DNA of 64,000 nucleotides from JBDSSS01 sp963764195 (GCA_963764195.1 CAVXRG010000002.1:248001-312000); one strand, 5' to 3'. Numbered from the stretch's first letter, positions 43,428 to 54,027 are shown. Notes: generated from the letters alone by a model not told the origin. Numbers and translations are program-made.

Positions 43428-43594
43428 GGCCGGACCGGTGCCGGTGGCTCGGTCTTCGGGCCGGGCCACCGGACGCCATCGCCTCACGTCCCTCTGACGA
43501 TCTGCCAGGCGTATCGGGAAGGGTCGACGGGTGTGGTGGCGTTGCACCGACGACGGTCCGGATGCCCATGCCGGCTGTCGGAAAGGTTCTCCTC

Positions 43595-44248
43595 ATGTCT
43601 CGCGTCATCATCCTCGGCGGTCACGGCAAGGTCGCCCTCCTCGCCGAGCCGCTCCTCGCTGCGAACGGCCACGAGGTCACGGCCGTCATCCGCAAGCCCG
43701 AGCAGTCCGACGAGATCACGGCCGCGGGCGCGACCCCGGTCGTCGCCGACATCGAGAACGCGAGCACCGACGAGCTCGCGGACGTGCTGCGCGGCAACGA
43801 CGTCGTCGTCTGGTCGGCAGGAGCCGGCGGCGGCAGCCCCGAGCGGACTCTGGCCGTCGACCGCGACGCGGCGATCCGCGCCATGGAGGCCACGAAGGCC
43901 GCGGGTGTCGAGCGGTTCGTCATGGTGTCCTACTTCGGTGCCGGCCCCGACCACGGCGTCCCCGAGGACAACGACTTCTACACCTATGCCCAGGCCAAGA
44001 CCGAGGCGGACGAGCACCTGCAGGGCACCGACCTCGACTGGACGATCCTGCGTCCGAGCGGGCTGACCCTCGACGCCGCGACCGGGCACATCGAGACCGG
44101 TGAGGACGTCAAGCCGGCCCAGGCGTCGCGCGACAATGTCGCCCACGTCATCTCCGCCGTCGTCGACGACGCCACGGGGGCCTCGCGCCGGATCATCGAG
44201 TTCAACGACGGCCACCAGCTCATCGCCGAGGTCGTCGCCACCCGCTGA
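43595..44248 (+). CDS. NAD(P)H-binding SDR-like protein
   Basis: The product has 217 aa. The Rossmann start SRVIILGGHGKVALLAEPLL shows the atypical-SDR glycine pattern, followed by VVADIENAS, VMVSYFGAG and YTYAQAKTEADEHLQ (Tyr-x-x-x-Lys), then ILRPSGLT. It belongs with the YwnB/HSCARG-like group that senses or uses NAD(P)H. GGAAAGG lies about 8 nt before the ATG. It stands alone between the secreted protein and the 44.3 kb repeats. Confidence 0.85.
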   Translation: MSRVIILGGHGKVALLAEPLLAANGHEVTAVIRKPEQSDEITAAGATPVVADIENASTDELADVLRGNDVVVWSAGAGGGSPERTLAVDRDAAIRAMEATKAAGVERFVMVSYFGAGPDHGVPEDNDFYTYAQAKTEADEHLQGTDLDWTILRPSGLTLDAATGHIETGEDVKPAQASRDNVAHVISAVVDDATGASRRIIEFNDGHQLIAEVVATR

Positions 44249-44250
44249 CC

Positions 44251-44312
44251 CCACCCCCCTCCGGTCGAGTGCGCAGTTTCTCCCACCCCTCCGGTCGAGT
44301 GCGCACTTTCTC
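44251..44312. repeat. Two tandem ~30-bp units with the GTCGAGTGCGCACTTT word
   Basis: Units 44251-44282 and 44283-44312 share CTCCGGTCGAGTGCGCA-GTTT/CTTT-CTCCCACCC. The same core forms one arm of the terminators at 3.65 kb and 46.26 kb. Here the arms are direct, not inverted, so these look like half-terminators or decayed copies. Confidence 0.75.
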
Positions 44313-44324
44313 CCACCCGCGCCG

Positions 44325-44570
44325 TCAGGTGCCCCGGACACCCGACTCGGAAGGGCGCACCGCCGGAGGGGAGCCGCCAGGGTCACGCCGACGATCCTCG
44401 GTGCACACCAGGTAGGTCGACGGGGGGGGGCTCGGGCAGGCAGGAGCTGATGTAGAGCAGCTGCGTCCTCGGCCAGCCCCGCACCTCCCGAGGGCGCAGG
44501 GGCTCCACCGGCTGTCACCGGCATCCGCGTCGCATACGGGGGCGCCGTGGACGAAGCGGATCTCGGTCAT
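44325..44570 (-). pseudogene. Remnant of an alpha/beta hydrolase
   Basis: Only 81 codons remain. The start TEIRFVHGAPVCD matches the first strand and oxyanion loop of small HNL/esterase-type hydrolases. The piece STYLVCTEDRR matches their acid-bearing strand, normally ~150 residues later. Between them the frame is lost; in another frame TQLLYISSCLPEP resembles the lid start. A run of nine C lies at the junction. The nucleophile elbow and His are missing. I read it as a gene shortened by deletion and frameshift. A short unrelated ORF remains possible. Confidence 0.5.
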
Positions 44571-44858
44571 GGGGTGGCTCCTCTCGAGCGAGCGCGAGCC
44601 CGGCCGCTCGACCGATGGGGCAGCTGCTGCGCAGCCGACACGGCATGGGTGAACACGGCATTCGTGGAGCTCCTCGGCGGGCTCGATCGCGAGCTCTCGC
44701 GGCGCGGAGCCGCGCGACCCGGGGACGAACGGGAGGGCATCGAGCCCGACGGCGGTCATTCGCGCGTGCTGGGTGCCGCCGGGCGGCCGTAGGCTCGCAT
44801 CGGCTGTCCACCACCCCGCGACGGCCGACGTCAGCGACGACACGAAGTCAGGACTCCC
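44571..44858. other. Intergenic region before sdaA
   Basis: No gene could be supported in these 288 bp. A candidate -10 (TAGGCT, 44790-44795) would give sdaA a leader of roughly 55 nt. No riboswitch-like fold or repeat was noticed. Confidence 0.5.
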
Positions 44859-46232
44859 ATGGCGCTCAGCGTTTTCGACCTCTTCTCGATCGGCATCGGG
44901 CCGTCGAGCTCGCACACCGTCGGCCCGATGCGGGCCGCTGTCCTCTTCGGGGAGGGGCTGCGCGACGATAAACTCCTCGGCCAGGTCACCCGGGTGAGGT
45001 GCGAGCTGTTCGGCTCCCTCGGTGCCACCGGACGGGGGCACGGCAGTGACACGGCCGTCCTCCTCGGACTGACCGGCGAGCGACCGGAGGTGTGCGACCC
45101 CCGGCTCGTCCAGGGGCGGCTCCAGCAGATCCGTACCGATGGGCGGCTGCTGCTGCTCGGTGAGCACGACATCGCCTTCGACGAGGCGCAGGACGTCCTG
45201 CTCAACCGCACCACGAGCCTCCCGCTGCACCCGAACGGCATGACCTTCACCGCCTTCGATGCCGCTGGCACGGTCCTGTCGGAGCACAGCTACTACTCGA
45301 TCGGTGGGGGTTTCGTCGTCGGCGAGGAGGCCGAGGGCTCCTCCAAGGTCGTCGAGGACTCGACCCCGGTCGCGCACCCGTTCCGCACCGGCGACGAGCT
45401 GCTGGCCCTGAGCCGCGACACGGGCAAGTCCATCGCCAGGATCATGCTCGAGAACGAGCTCTCCTGGCGGACCGAGGAGCAGGTGCGCGACGGTCTCCTC
45501 GAGATCTGGCGCGCGATGAAGGACTGCGTCAAGAACGGCATCGGCAACGAGGGCGTGCTCCCCGGCGGGCTGAAGGTGCGGCGCCGGGCTCCGGAGCTGG
45601 CACGCCGGCTCCAGCTCGAAGCGATGAGCGTCGACCCGCTGCGGGGGATGGACTGGATCACGCTCTACGCCCTCGCCGTCAACGAGGAGAACGCCTCCGG
45701 CGGCCGCGTCGTCACGGCGCCGACGAACGGTGCCGCCGGGATCATCCCCGCGGTGCTGCACTACTACGCCAACTTCGTGCCGGGCGCCGACGACGACGGC
45801 GTCGTCCGCTTCCTGCTCACCGCGGGCGCGATCGGCGTCATCTACAAGGAGACCGCCTCGATCTCCGGCGCGGAGGTCGGCTGCCAGGGCGAGGTCGGCT
45901 CGGCCTGCTCGATGGCTGCCGGTGCGATGGCTGCGGTCATGGGTGGCACGCCGGAGCAGGTGGAGAACGCCGCCGAGATCGGGATGGAGCACAACCTCGG
46001 CCTGACCTGCGACCCGGTCGGGGGCCTCGTCCAGATCCCGTGCATCGAGCGCAACGCCATCGCCTCGGTCAAGGCGATCACGGCCGCCCGCACCGCGCTG
46101 CGTGGGGACGGCTCGCACGTCGTGTCGCTCGACAAGGTCGTCAAGACGATGCGGGAGACCGGCCGCGACATGAAGGACATCTACAAGGAGACCGCGCGCG
46201 GCGGGCTCGCCGTCAACGTCATCGAGTGCTGA
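44859..46232 (+). CDS. sdaA: L-serine ammonia-lyase, single-chain iron-sulfur type
   Basis: The product has 457 aa, the usual length. It deaminates L-serine to pyruvate and ammonia with an oxygen-sensitive 4Fe-4S cluster. The N-terminal beta domain starts SVFDLFSIGIGPSSSHTVGP, a near-invariant motif. The catalytic alpha domain carries the cluster Cys residues in EVGCQGEVGSACSMAAG and LTCDPVGGLVQIPCIERN. Both domains are in one chain as in E. coli SdaA, unlike the split Bacillus type. It stands alone, ended by a strong hairpin. Confidence 0.95.
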   Translation: MALSVFDLFSIGIGPSSSHTVGPMRAAVLFGEGLRDDKLLGQVTRVRCELFGSLGATGRGHGSDTAVLLGLTGERPEVCDPRLVQGRLQQIRTDGRLLLLGEHDIAFDEAQDVLLNRTTSLPLHPNGMTFTAFDAAGTVLSEHSYYSIGGGFVVGEEAEGSSKVVEDSTPVAHPFRTGDELLALSRDTGKSIARIMLENELSWRTEEQVRDGLLEIWRAMKDCVKNGIGNEGVLPGGLKVRRRAPELARRLQLEAMSVDPLRGMDWITLYALAVNEENASGGRVVTAPTNGAAGIIPAVLHYYANFVPGADDDGVVRFLLTAGAIGVIYKETASISGAEVGCQGEVGSACSMAAGAMAAVMGGTPEQVENAAEIGMEHNLGLTCDPVGGLVQIPCIERNAIASVKAITAARTALRGDGSHVVSLDKVVKTMRETGRDMKDIYKETARGGLAVNVIEC

Positions 46233-46248
46233 CCTCCCGTCGTGTGTG

Positions 46249-46284
46249 AAAGTGCGCACTCGACGGTAGTCGAGTGCGCACTTT
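46249..46284. terminator. Perfect 16-bp hairpin terminator after sdaA
   Basis: Arms 46249-46264 and 46269-46284 (AAAGTGCGCACTCGAC and its complement) enclose the loop GGTA. The T run at the end of the right arm suits intrinsic termination. Same sequence family as 3633-3662 and 44251-44312. Confidence 0.85.
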
Positions 46285-46329
46285 GTACCGCTCAGGCGAC
46301 TCACCGGCAGGCGTTCACCCCGCGTGGGG

Positions 46330-46335
46330 CACACT
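46330..46335 (+). promoter_or_regulatory. -10 box of a likely leaderless gene (moeA)
   Basis: CACACT lies 7 nt before the GTG at 46343, with no ribosome binding site between. It agrees only partly with TAnnnT. Confidence 0.35.
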
Positions 46336-46342
46336 GGCGGAC

Positions 46343-47587
46343 GTGCCCCGACCCCTCGCCCCCCACGACCGGGAGCCCGTGCCGGTCGTTGCCCACCGGA
46401 GCGCCGTCACAGCCCTGCTCGGCGCCGGGGAGCTCGAGCGGCTTCCCCTCGACCGTCACGTCGTGGGCCGTCGCCTCGGCGCGGACGTCGTGGCCACCGA
46501 CGACCTCCCCCGCTTCGACAACAGCGCGATGGACGGGTATGCCGCCCACCCCGCTCCCGCGGACCAGCGCCGCTTCCCCGTGGTGGGCGACGTCCCGGCC
46601 GGCGCGGCACCGGACTTTGCCCTCGCACCCGGGGAGGCTGCCCGGGTGATGACGGGCGCCCGGCTGCCCGTCGGCACGATCGGCGTGGTCCCGGTCGAGC
46701 GCACCGACGCCGCACCCACCGGCCCGGCCCCCGTCGAGGTCGAGCTGCTCGAGGACCTCGTGCCGGGCCGGCACCTGCGACGGCGCGGCGAGGACGTGAC
46801 CGCCCGGTCGGTGCTCGCCGGCCGCGGCGCCCTCGTCACGCCCGCGCTGCTCGCCCTGGCCCGTTCGGCGGGCGTGCTCGAGGCGCTCGTCCAGCGTCGC
46901 ACCCGGGTCGCCGTCGTCGCGACCGGCACCGAGCTCGCCGCCCCGGGCGCCGACCCCGGTGTGGGCGGGATCCACGAGTCGAACTCCGAGATGGTCGCAG
47001 CCCTCGCGATCGAGGCCGGGTGCGACGTCGTGCGCGTCGAGACCTGCCCGGACGACCCGGCCGCCCTCCTCGCGCTCCTCGAGGAGCTCGCATCCGATGC
47101 TGCACCGTCTGACGAAAACCACCGGGGACGAGTCGACCTCGTCATCACGACGGGTGGGGTCAGCGCCGGCGCCTACGAGGTCGTGCGCCAGGTCTGTGAG
47201 CCGCTGCCCACCTTCTCCTTCGTCCACGTGGCGATGCAGCCGGGCGGGCCGCAGGGGCTCGGTCGCTTCGGCTCACTGCCGGTCGTCTGCCTGCCCGGCA
47301 CGCCGGTCGGTGCCTTCGTCGCCTTCCACGTGCTGGTCCGTCCGGGCCTCGACGCCCGCCACGGGGCGCCGCAGCGGGAGGTGGGGACGGCGGCATACGC
47401 CGGGGTGACCCGACGCACCCGCCCCGGACGAGTCCAGTTCGTCACGAGCGTCGTCGCGGACGGCACGGTCCGTGCGCCGGACGCCCGCCACCTGCGGGCC
47501 CTGGCCGAGGCGAACTGTCTCATCGAGGTGCCCGAGGGCGTCGACCAGCTCATCGCGGGCGATGTCGTGACGGTGCACCGGCTCTGA
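46343..47587 (+). CDS. moeA: Molybdopterin molybdenumtransferase
   Basis: The product has 414 aa. MoeA inserts molybdate into adenylated molybdopterin. Domain marks are in order: LPRFDNSAMDGYA (MoeA N domain), VVGDVPAG, RVMTGARLPVG, then the MogA-like domain with RVAVVATGTELAAPG, GIHESNS and LVITTGGVSAG, and the C-terminal barrel. The frame is open upstream through the terminator, but the GTG at 46343 starts at the family's usual point. It supplies the cofactor for Mo enzymes such as the CoxL and sulfite-oxidase-fold proteins encoded elsewhere in the window. Confidence 0.93.
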   Translation: MPRPLAPHDREPVPVVAHRSAVTALLGAGELERLPLDRHVVGRRLGADVVATDDLPRFDNSAMDGYAAHPAPADQRRFPVVGDVPAGAAPDFALAPGEAARVMTGARLPVGTIGVVPVERTDAAPTGPAPVEVELLEDLVPGRHLRRRGEDVTARSVLAGRGALVTPALLALARSAGVLEALVQRRTRVAVVATGTELAAPGADPGVGGIHESNSEMVAALAIEAGCDVVRVETCPDDPAALLALLEELASDAAPSDENHRGRVDLVITTGGVSAGAYEVVRQVCEPLPTFSFVHVAMQPGGPQGLGRFGSLPVVCLPGTPVGAFVAFHVLVRPGLDARHGAPQREVGTAAYAGVTRRTRPGRVQFVTSVVADGTVRAPDARHLRALAEANCLIEVPEGVDQLIAGDVVTVHRL

Positions 47588-47605
47588 GGGGTGCCCGCGG
47601 CCACC

Positions 47606-47611
47606 TAGGCT
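47606..47611 (+). promoter_or_regulatory. -10 box of a likely leaderless gene (ABC-F)
   Basis: TAGGCT ends 6 nt before the GTG at 47618. No ribosome binding site lies between, which fits a leaderless transcript. Confidence 0.5.
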
Positions 47612-47617
47612 GTCACC

Positions 47618-49255
<1,638 letters not shown>

Positions 49256-49271
49256 GCTGGTGATCCACGGC

Positions 49272-49610
49272 TCAGCCGGGGGAGTTGGTGGGGTCGGCGA
49301 CCCACGGGCCGAGCGGGGGGTTCCACTCGCGCACGACGCGCCGCAGGATGTAGCCGCCGAGCATGTAGGGGTCCTGGTCGAAGGTCGCCGTGACCTCGGC
49401 GAGGGACTCGCCGGAGACGACGACGAGGGCCGCGTTGGGTGGCTCCTGGGTCGTCGGCTCGCCCTCGGAGACCTCGTCGTGCTCGCCCTGGTACATCCCC
49501 GCCACGAGCAGGCCGGGGACCGACGTGAGCCACTCGCGGTGCTGGGGTCGGATCGTCAGCATCTCGGTGACGTCGTCGGCGTAGGTGTAGTGGATGGCGT
49601 AGATGGCCAA
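49272..49610 (-). CDS. YciI-family protein
   Basis: The product has 112 aa and is a dimeric ferredoxin-like alpha/beta barrel protein. The start AIYAIHYTYADD, the conserved His-Asp region (RPQHREWLTSVPG) and FDQDPYMLGGY (the usual DPF/DPY motif) are typical. The start codon is TTG with GGAGGA 5 nt upstream. The enzymatic role of the family is mostly unknown, some being dehalogenase-like. It lies tail to tail with the ABC-F gene and 37 bp after fdhD on the same strand. Confidence 0.85.
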   Translation of the reverse strand: MAIYAIHYTYADDVTEMLTIRPQHREWLTSVPGLLVAGMYQGEHDEVSEGEPTTQEPPNAALVVVSGESLAEVTATFDQDPYMLGGYILRRVVREWNPPLGPWVADPTNSPG

Positions 49611-49647
49611 GACGTCCTCCGGTGCGGTGGGTGCAGCGCGGTGAGGG

Positions 49648-50496
49648 TCAGCCGGTCGTGACCCGTTCCCCGCCAGCGTAGACGTTGAGCCGCGAACCGC
49701 GCACGAAGCCCAGGAGGGTCATCCCGGCGTCCTCGGCGCACTCGACGGCCAGAGAGGAGGGGGCAGAAACGGCTGCGAGACAGGGGATCCCGGCCATGAT
49801 CGACTTCTGTGCCAGCTCGAACGAGGCGCGGGCCGAGACCATGAGCACGCACCCGCTCGCGGGGAGGCGGTTGTTGAGCAGCGCCCAACCGACCACCTTG
49901 TCGACCGCGTTGTGCCGACCGACGTCCTCGCGCACGACGAGCGCCTCGCCGTCGGCGGTGAAGAGGCCGGCCGCGTGCAGGCCGCCGGTCTTGTCGAAGG
50001 TCCGCTGCTCGGACCGGAGGGCGTCGGGCAGGGAGGTGATGACCTTTGCGGCGAACTCGGTCCGGTCGGAGCGCACGTCGAAGCGGCTCTGCGACCGCAG
50101 CTGCTCGATGCTCGCCTTGCCACACACCCCGCACGAGGAGGAGGTGAGGAAGTTGCGCGTCGCCGAGTCGGCGGGCGGCGCGACGCCGGCTGCGAGGGTC
50201 ACGTCGATGACGTTGTAGGTGTTCTCGTCGAAACCGGTCTCGCCGGAGACGACGGCCCCCTCGCAGTAGCGGGCCAGGGCGACGTCCTCGACCCCGCCGA
50301 TGAGGCCCTCGCTCAGCAGGAAGCCGTGGACCATCTCGATGTCGTGACCGGGGGTGCGCATCGTGATCGTCAGCGGGGAGCCGTTGACGCGCAGCTCGAG
50401 CGGCTCCTCGACCGTGAGGGTGTCGGCGCGGGTCCGCTCGGTCACCGCGTCCACGTCGATCGTCGTGATCCTGCGCCGCACCGTGACCCGTCCCAT
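49648..50496 (-). CDS. fdhD: Formate dehydrogenase accessory sulfurtransferase
   Basis: The product has 282 aa. FdhD carries sulfur to the Mo-bis-guanine-dinucleotide cofactor of formate dehydrogenases. The catalytic pair is present as SSSCGVCGK (C-x-x-C), with EEPLELRVNG near the start and VREDVGRHNAVDKVVG near the middle. ATG at 50496 is chosen; the frame is open upstream but without family similarity. No formate dehydrogenase gene lies in the window, so its client is elsewhere. Confidence 0.94.
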   Translation of the reverse strand: MGRVTVRRRITTIDVDAVTERTRADTLTVEEPLELRVNGSPLTITMRTPGHDIEMVHGFLLSEGLIGGVEDVALARYCEGAVVSGETGFDENTYNVIDVTLAAGVAPPADSATRNFLTSSSCGVCGKASIEQLRSQSRFDVRSDRTEFAAKVITSLPDALRSEQRTFDKTGGLHAAGLFTADGEALVVREDVGRHNAVDKVVGWALLNNRLPASGCVLMVSARASFELAQKSIMAGIPCLAAVSAPSSLAVECAEDAGMTLLGFVRGSRLNVYAGGERVTTG

Positions 50497-50886
50497 CCCC
50501 CCAGCGTGCCAGACTCGTCCGCGTGCACCGTCGGCCCGGTCCCCCCGTCGCCACGGGCGTCGGGGTCGTCGTGCTGACCGGGGGTGGTCCGGTGGCGGTC
50601 TCTCCCCGACGACTTGGCTCAGGTGAAGGCCTGGCTGGACCCCGGCGAGAGTGCCGGCACAAACCGCGCCTGACGCACCGGGAGCGGTTTGCCCCCGAGC
50701 GAATGCCGTTGCGGGCAAGGGCTACTCCCGAATGGTCCCCGGCTTGGCAAAGACTTCGTATCCGCCGTTGACCGGCGGATCGCCGCGCTGCGACTGTCAC
50801 TCTCGCTGCGGCGCCTTCCACCTCGACGAGACGTCGACGCTCCTCCGAGCAGCCTGCCCGGTTGTTCCCCCGACAAGGAGATCTCT
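50497..50886 (+). other. 390-bp region with a structured leader for the M4 protease gene
   Basis: No protein gene is supported here. On the + strand several helices can form: CAAACCGC/GCGGTTTG (50660-50667 with 50684-50691), a competing TTGCCC/GGGCAA (50689-50694 with 50713-50718) and a perfect 8-bp hairpin ATCCGCCG/CGGCGGAT (50760-50780). The words GCGGGCAAGGG and CCCGAAT recall parts of the c-di-AMP (ydaO) riboswitch core, but the P1 partner was not found. Confidence 0.35.
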
Positions 50887-52959
50887 GTGAACCGACTGAA
50901 GTCCGGACTGGCGACCGGAGGGCTGCTCGCCCTCGCGCTCGCGGTCTCGCCGGCCATCCCCGCCGGCGCCGCCGGCGGCTCGGGAGGTGCGGGCCACCAG
51001 GCCCCCGCCCCGGAGTCGCAGGCCCTCAAGGCGACCGAGCAGGCCCGCGCCGACGCCTCGGCCAGTGCCCTCGGCCTCGCCTCGACCGAGAAGCTCACGG
51101 TCAAGAGCGTCATCAAGGACGCCGACGGCAGCACGCACGTGCGCTACGAGCGGACCCTCGGCGGGCTGCGGGTCATCGGCGGCGACTTCGTGTCGCACAA
51201 GGACGCCAGCGGCGCCGTCAAGAGCGTCACGTGGAACCGGCGCAAGGACGCCACCCCCGCGTCGATGACGCCGACGGTGAGCAAGGCTGCGGCCCGTCAG
51301 ACCGGCCTCGACACGGCCAGGGCCGCCAAGGAGACCGCAACTCCCGGGGAGCTCGTCATCTACCAGGGCGCCCAGAGCGCTCGCCTCGCCTACGAGGTCG
51401 TCACCGAGGGGATCAAGGCCGACCAGACGCCGACCCGTCTCCACACGGTCGTCGACGCCCGCACCGGCAAGGTCCTCACCAGCTGGGACGACATCAAGGA
51501 GGGCACGGGCAGCGGCATCTTCGTCGGGACCGTGCCGATCGCCACGACGGCCGGCTCGCCCTACACGATGCGCGACACCCACGGCAACTACGCGACCGAC
51601 CTGCTCGGCAAGACCTCGGGCAACGGGACGACCTTCACCGACACCGACGACGTCTGGGGCACCGGGTCGGCGAGCAACCGCCAGTCCGCGGCGGTCGACG
51701 CCCACTACGGCGCCGGCAAGACCTACGACTACTACAACACCCAGCTCGGCCGCGCCGGCATCTGGAACAACGGCACCGGCGCCCGCAGCCGGGTCCACTA
51801 CGGCACGAACTACGTCAACGCCTTCTGGGACGGCACCCAGATGACCTATGGCGACGGCTCGGGCAACACCCACCCGCTCGTCGAGCTCGACGTCGCCGGC
51901 CACGAGATGAGCCACGGCATCACCGAGAACACCGCGGGCCTGGCCTACACCGGCGACGCCGGCGGCCTCAACGAGGCGACGTCGGACATCTTCGGCACCG
52001 GCGTCGAGTGGTACACCAACAACCCCAACGACGTCCCCGACTACCTCATCGGCGAGGAGATCGACATCAACGGCAACGGGACGCCGCTGCGCTACATGGA
52101 CCGGCCGAGCCGGGACGGTGCCTCCCGCGACTGTTGGAGCTCCACCATCGGCAGCCTCGACCCGCACTACTCCTCGGGCCCGCTCAACCACTGGTACTAC
52201 CTCGCCTCCGAGGGCACGGGCACCAAGACGATCAACGGGACGACCTACACGAGCACGGCCTGCAACGGCGCGACGTTTGGCGGCATCGGGCACGTCAAGG
52301 TCGAGCGCATCTGGTACCGCGCGCTGTCGACCTACCTGACCTCCAACAGCAACTACGCCGCCGCCCGCACCGGCGCGATCAAGGCGGCCAAGGACCTCTA
52401 CGGCGCCGGCAGCGCCGAGTGCACGGGAGTCGAGAGCGCCTTCAGCGGCATCGCCGTCCCGGCCGGGGCGGAGACGTGCGGGGGCACCACGCCGCCCCCG
52501 CCGCCGCCCACGAGCAGCTCGCTGACCAACGGCGGCTTCGAGTCGGGCCAGACCGGCTGGACCGGCAGCACCGGCCCGATCACCAACAACACCGGTCGCC
52601 CGGCGCACGGGGGCTCCTGGAAGCTGTGGCTCGGTGGCAACGGGTCGACCGCGAACGAGAGCGAGTCGCAGACCTTCACCGTCCCGTCCACCGCGAGCGC
52701 GCCCACGCTGACGTACTGGGTCCGCATCGACACCTCGGAGACGACGACGAGCCGGGCCTATGACACGGCGACGGTCTCGCTCAACGGGACGACGAAGAAG
52801 AGCTACTCCAACATCTCGACCCCCAAGTCGACGTGGTCGCAGGTGTCGCTCGACCTCACCGCCTACAAGGGCACCTCGGTGACGGTGAAGTTCGCCGCCT
52901 CCGAGGACTCCTCGCTGCAGACGAGCTTCGTCTTCGACGACGTGGCCACCTCCTTCTGA
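50887..52959 (+). CDS. Secreted thermolysin-family (M4) metalloprotease
   Basis: The product has 690 aa. AAGGAGA precedes the GTG start. A signal peptide (to about residue 30) is followed by an FTP/PepSY propeptide (SASALGLASTEKLTVKSV, VRYERTLGGLRVIGGDFVSH). The catalytic domain has the zinc motif DVAGHEMSHGITENTAG (HExxH) and GGLNEATSDIFG (third ligand Glu), plus the His in GGIGHVKVERIWYRA. A Pro linker (PPPPPP) joins a C-terminal beta-sandwich (NGGFESGQTGW to FVFDDVATSF) that may bind carbohydrate or protein surfaces. An extracellular protein-degrading role is expected. Confidence 0.95.
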   Translation: MNRLKSGLATGGLLALALAVSPAIPAGAAGGSGGAGHQAPAPESQALKATEQARADASASALGLASTEKLTVKSVIKDADGSTHVRYERTLGGLRVIGGDFVSHKDASGAVKSVTWNRRKDATPASMTPTVSKAAARQTGLDTARAAKETATPGELVIYQGAQSARLAYEVVTEGIKADQTPTRLHTVVDARTGKVLTSWDDIKEGTGSGIFVGTVPIATTAGSPYTMRDTHGNYATDLLGKTSGNGTTFTDTDDVWGTGSASNRQSAAVDAHYGAGKTYDYYNTQLGRAGIWNNGTGARSRVHYGTNYVNAFWDGTQMTYGDGSGNTHPLVELDVAGHEMSHGITENTAGLAYTGDAGGLNEATSDIFGTGVEWYTNNPNDVPDYLIGEEIDINGNGTPLRYMDRPSRDGASRDCWSSTIGSLDPHYSSGPLNHWYYLASEGTGTKTINGTTYTSTACNGATFGGIGHVKVERIWYRALSTYLTSNSNYAAARTGAIKAAKDLYGAGSAECTGVESAFSGIAVPAGAETCGGTTPPPPPPTSSSLTNGGFESGQTGWTGSTGPITNNTGRPAHGGSWKLWLGGNGSTANESESQTFTVPSTASAPTLTYWVRIDTSETTTSRAYDTATVSLNGTTKKSYSNISTPKSTWSQVSLDLTAYKGTSVTVKFAASEDSSLQTSFVFDDVATSF

Positions 52960-52988
52960 TCCCTCGCTGAACGGAGGGCGCCCACCAC

Positions 52989-53036
52989 CGACGGCCGGTA
53001 TGCCGCTGAGCTCGCTCAGCGGCATACCGGCCGTCG
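52989..53036. terminator. 22-bp perfect hairpin terminator containing inverted GTATGCCG words
   Basis: Arms 52989-53010 and 53015-53036 enclose the loop CTCG. Each arm contains the octamer GTATGCCG or its complement (52998 and 53020), so the stem is built around an inverted pair of the word that recurs through the window. It lies between convergent genes. Confidence 0.85.
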
Positions 53037-53060
53037 TGTTCGTGGTGCCGTCTCCCGCTC

Positions 53061-53732
53061 CTACTGCGGGGTGTCCTCGCACGTCGTCGTCGCGGGGGTG
53101 GTGAGGGTGACGTCGGTGATGAGGGCCGAGACGAGCGCTGCGATCTGCCCGAGGGACGGGTCGGTGAGGTCGACGGGTCTGGCGTTGACGTCCGTGACGG
53201 TCACGGTGATCGGGTCGGTGGGCGCGTCGCCGTCGGCCGGGGGGCTCGGGTCGGGGCCGTCGTCGGTCGTCGATGGCGCCGCGTGCGACCCGGTGAGGCG
53301 CAGGGTGCTGAGGCCAACGAGGAGGGTGCCGCGCTGCGCGGCGCTCAGTCGACAGGTCCGACCCACGATCGAGGTCGTGTCGACCGTGACGAGGCCGTCG
53401 TCGTCGAGCACGACCGTGTCGTGGAAGTCGGCGATGCCGCCGGTGCGGCGAAGCGTGAGCGGGAAGACGGGGCCGGTCGGCAGAGAGACGCTCGGGGTGT
53501 CCCGGCCGCTGGAGACCCCCCCACCGGAACCCCCGGCACCGAGGGGGTCGGTGGCGTCCGTGGGCTCGGCGGACTCGGCGGACTCGATGGGCTCGACGCC
53601 GACCCGGGCGGTGGCCCGTGAGGTGGCGGCCGGGGCGGGATCAGCAGCCGGTAGCGCGGTGCCGCACCCGCTCAGGACGAGTGCCGCCACCATCAGTGCC
53701 AGCCGTGGGCCGGGATGCCCCATGCCTTCCAT
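53061..53732 (-). CDS. Hypothetical lipoprotein
   Basis: The product has 223 aa. GAGAAGGGG lies 5 nt before the ATG. The signal peptide ends at the lipobox VLSGC. A Pro/Ser/Glu-rich spacer (residues ~40-85) leads to a domain of ~140 residues with two Cys, in RTCRLSAAQ and TTCEDTPQ, which may pair. The fold is unknown; the pattern of short strands and polar loops suggests a small beta domain. It diverges from the amidase gene across 295 bp, which may hold promoters for both. Confidence 0.7.
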   Translation of the reverse strand: MEGMGHPGPRLALMVAALVLSGCGTALPAADPAPAATSRATARVGVEPIESAESAEPTDATDPLGAGGSGGGVSSGRDTPSVSLPTGPVFPLTLRRTGGIADFHDTVVLDDDGLVTVDTTSIVGRTCRLSAAQRGTLLVGLSTLRLTGSHAAPSTTDDGPDPSPPADGDAPTDPITVTVTDVNARPVDLTDPSLGQIAALVSALITDVTLTTPATTTCEDTPQ

Positions 53733-54027
53733 CGTGACCCCTTCTCGGTGTCGCTGCACGCAGGTCGGGCGTCGGGCAGGCAACAGAGTGGTGAACCTTT
53801 TCAAGTGGCGGCCCCCGCGCCATAGGACAAAAGTGGAGGTGGGCTGGACCGATACCTTCGGGTTCCTACCCATTCGCACCCGTCGCGCGACCGTCGGCGG
53901 CTCCCGTCCTCGTCGCCTCCTCGTCGCCCGTCGGCGGGCGGGACCCGGTTCGGAGGTCACCCACGACTGTCAGAGCCAGGGTGCACGCTCCAGATACCCA
54001 TCCCACCGAGACGAAGGGCTGACCACC

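Noticed and set aside
44421..44430. Run of G as a phase-variation tract of an active gene
   Set aside because: The surrounding frame lacks most of a hydrolase domain, so switching would not restore a working protein.
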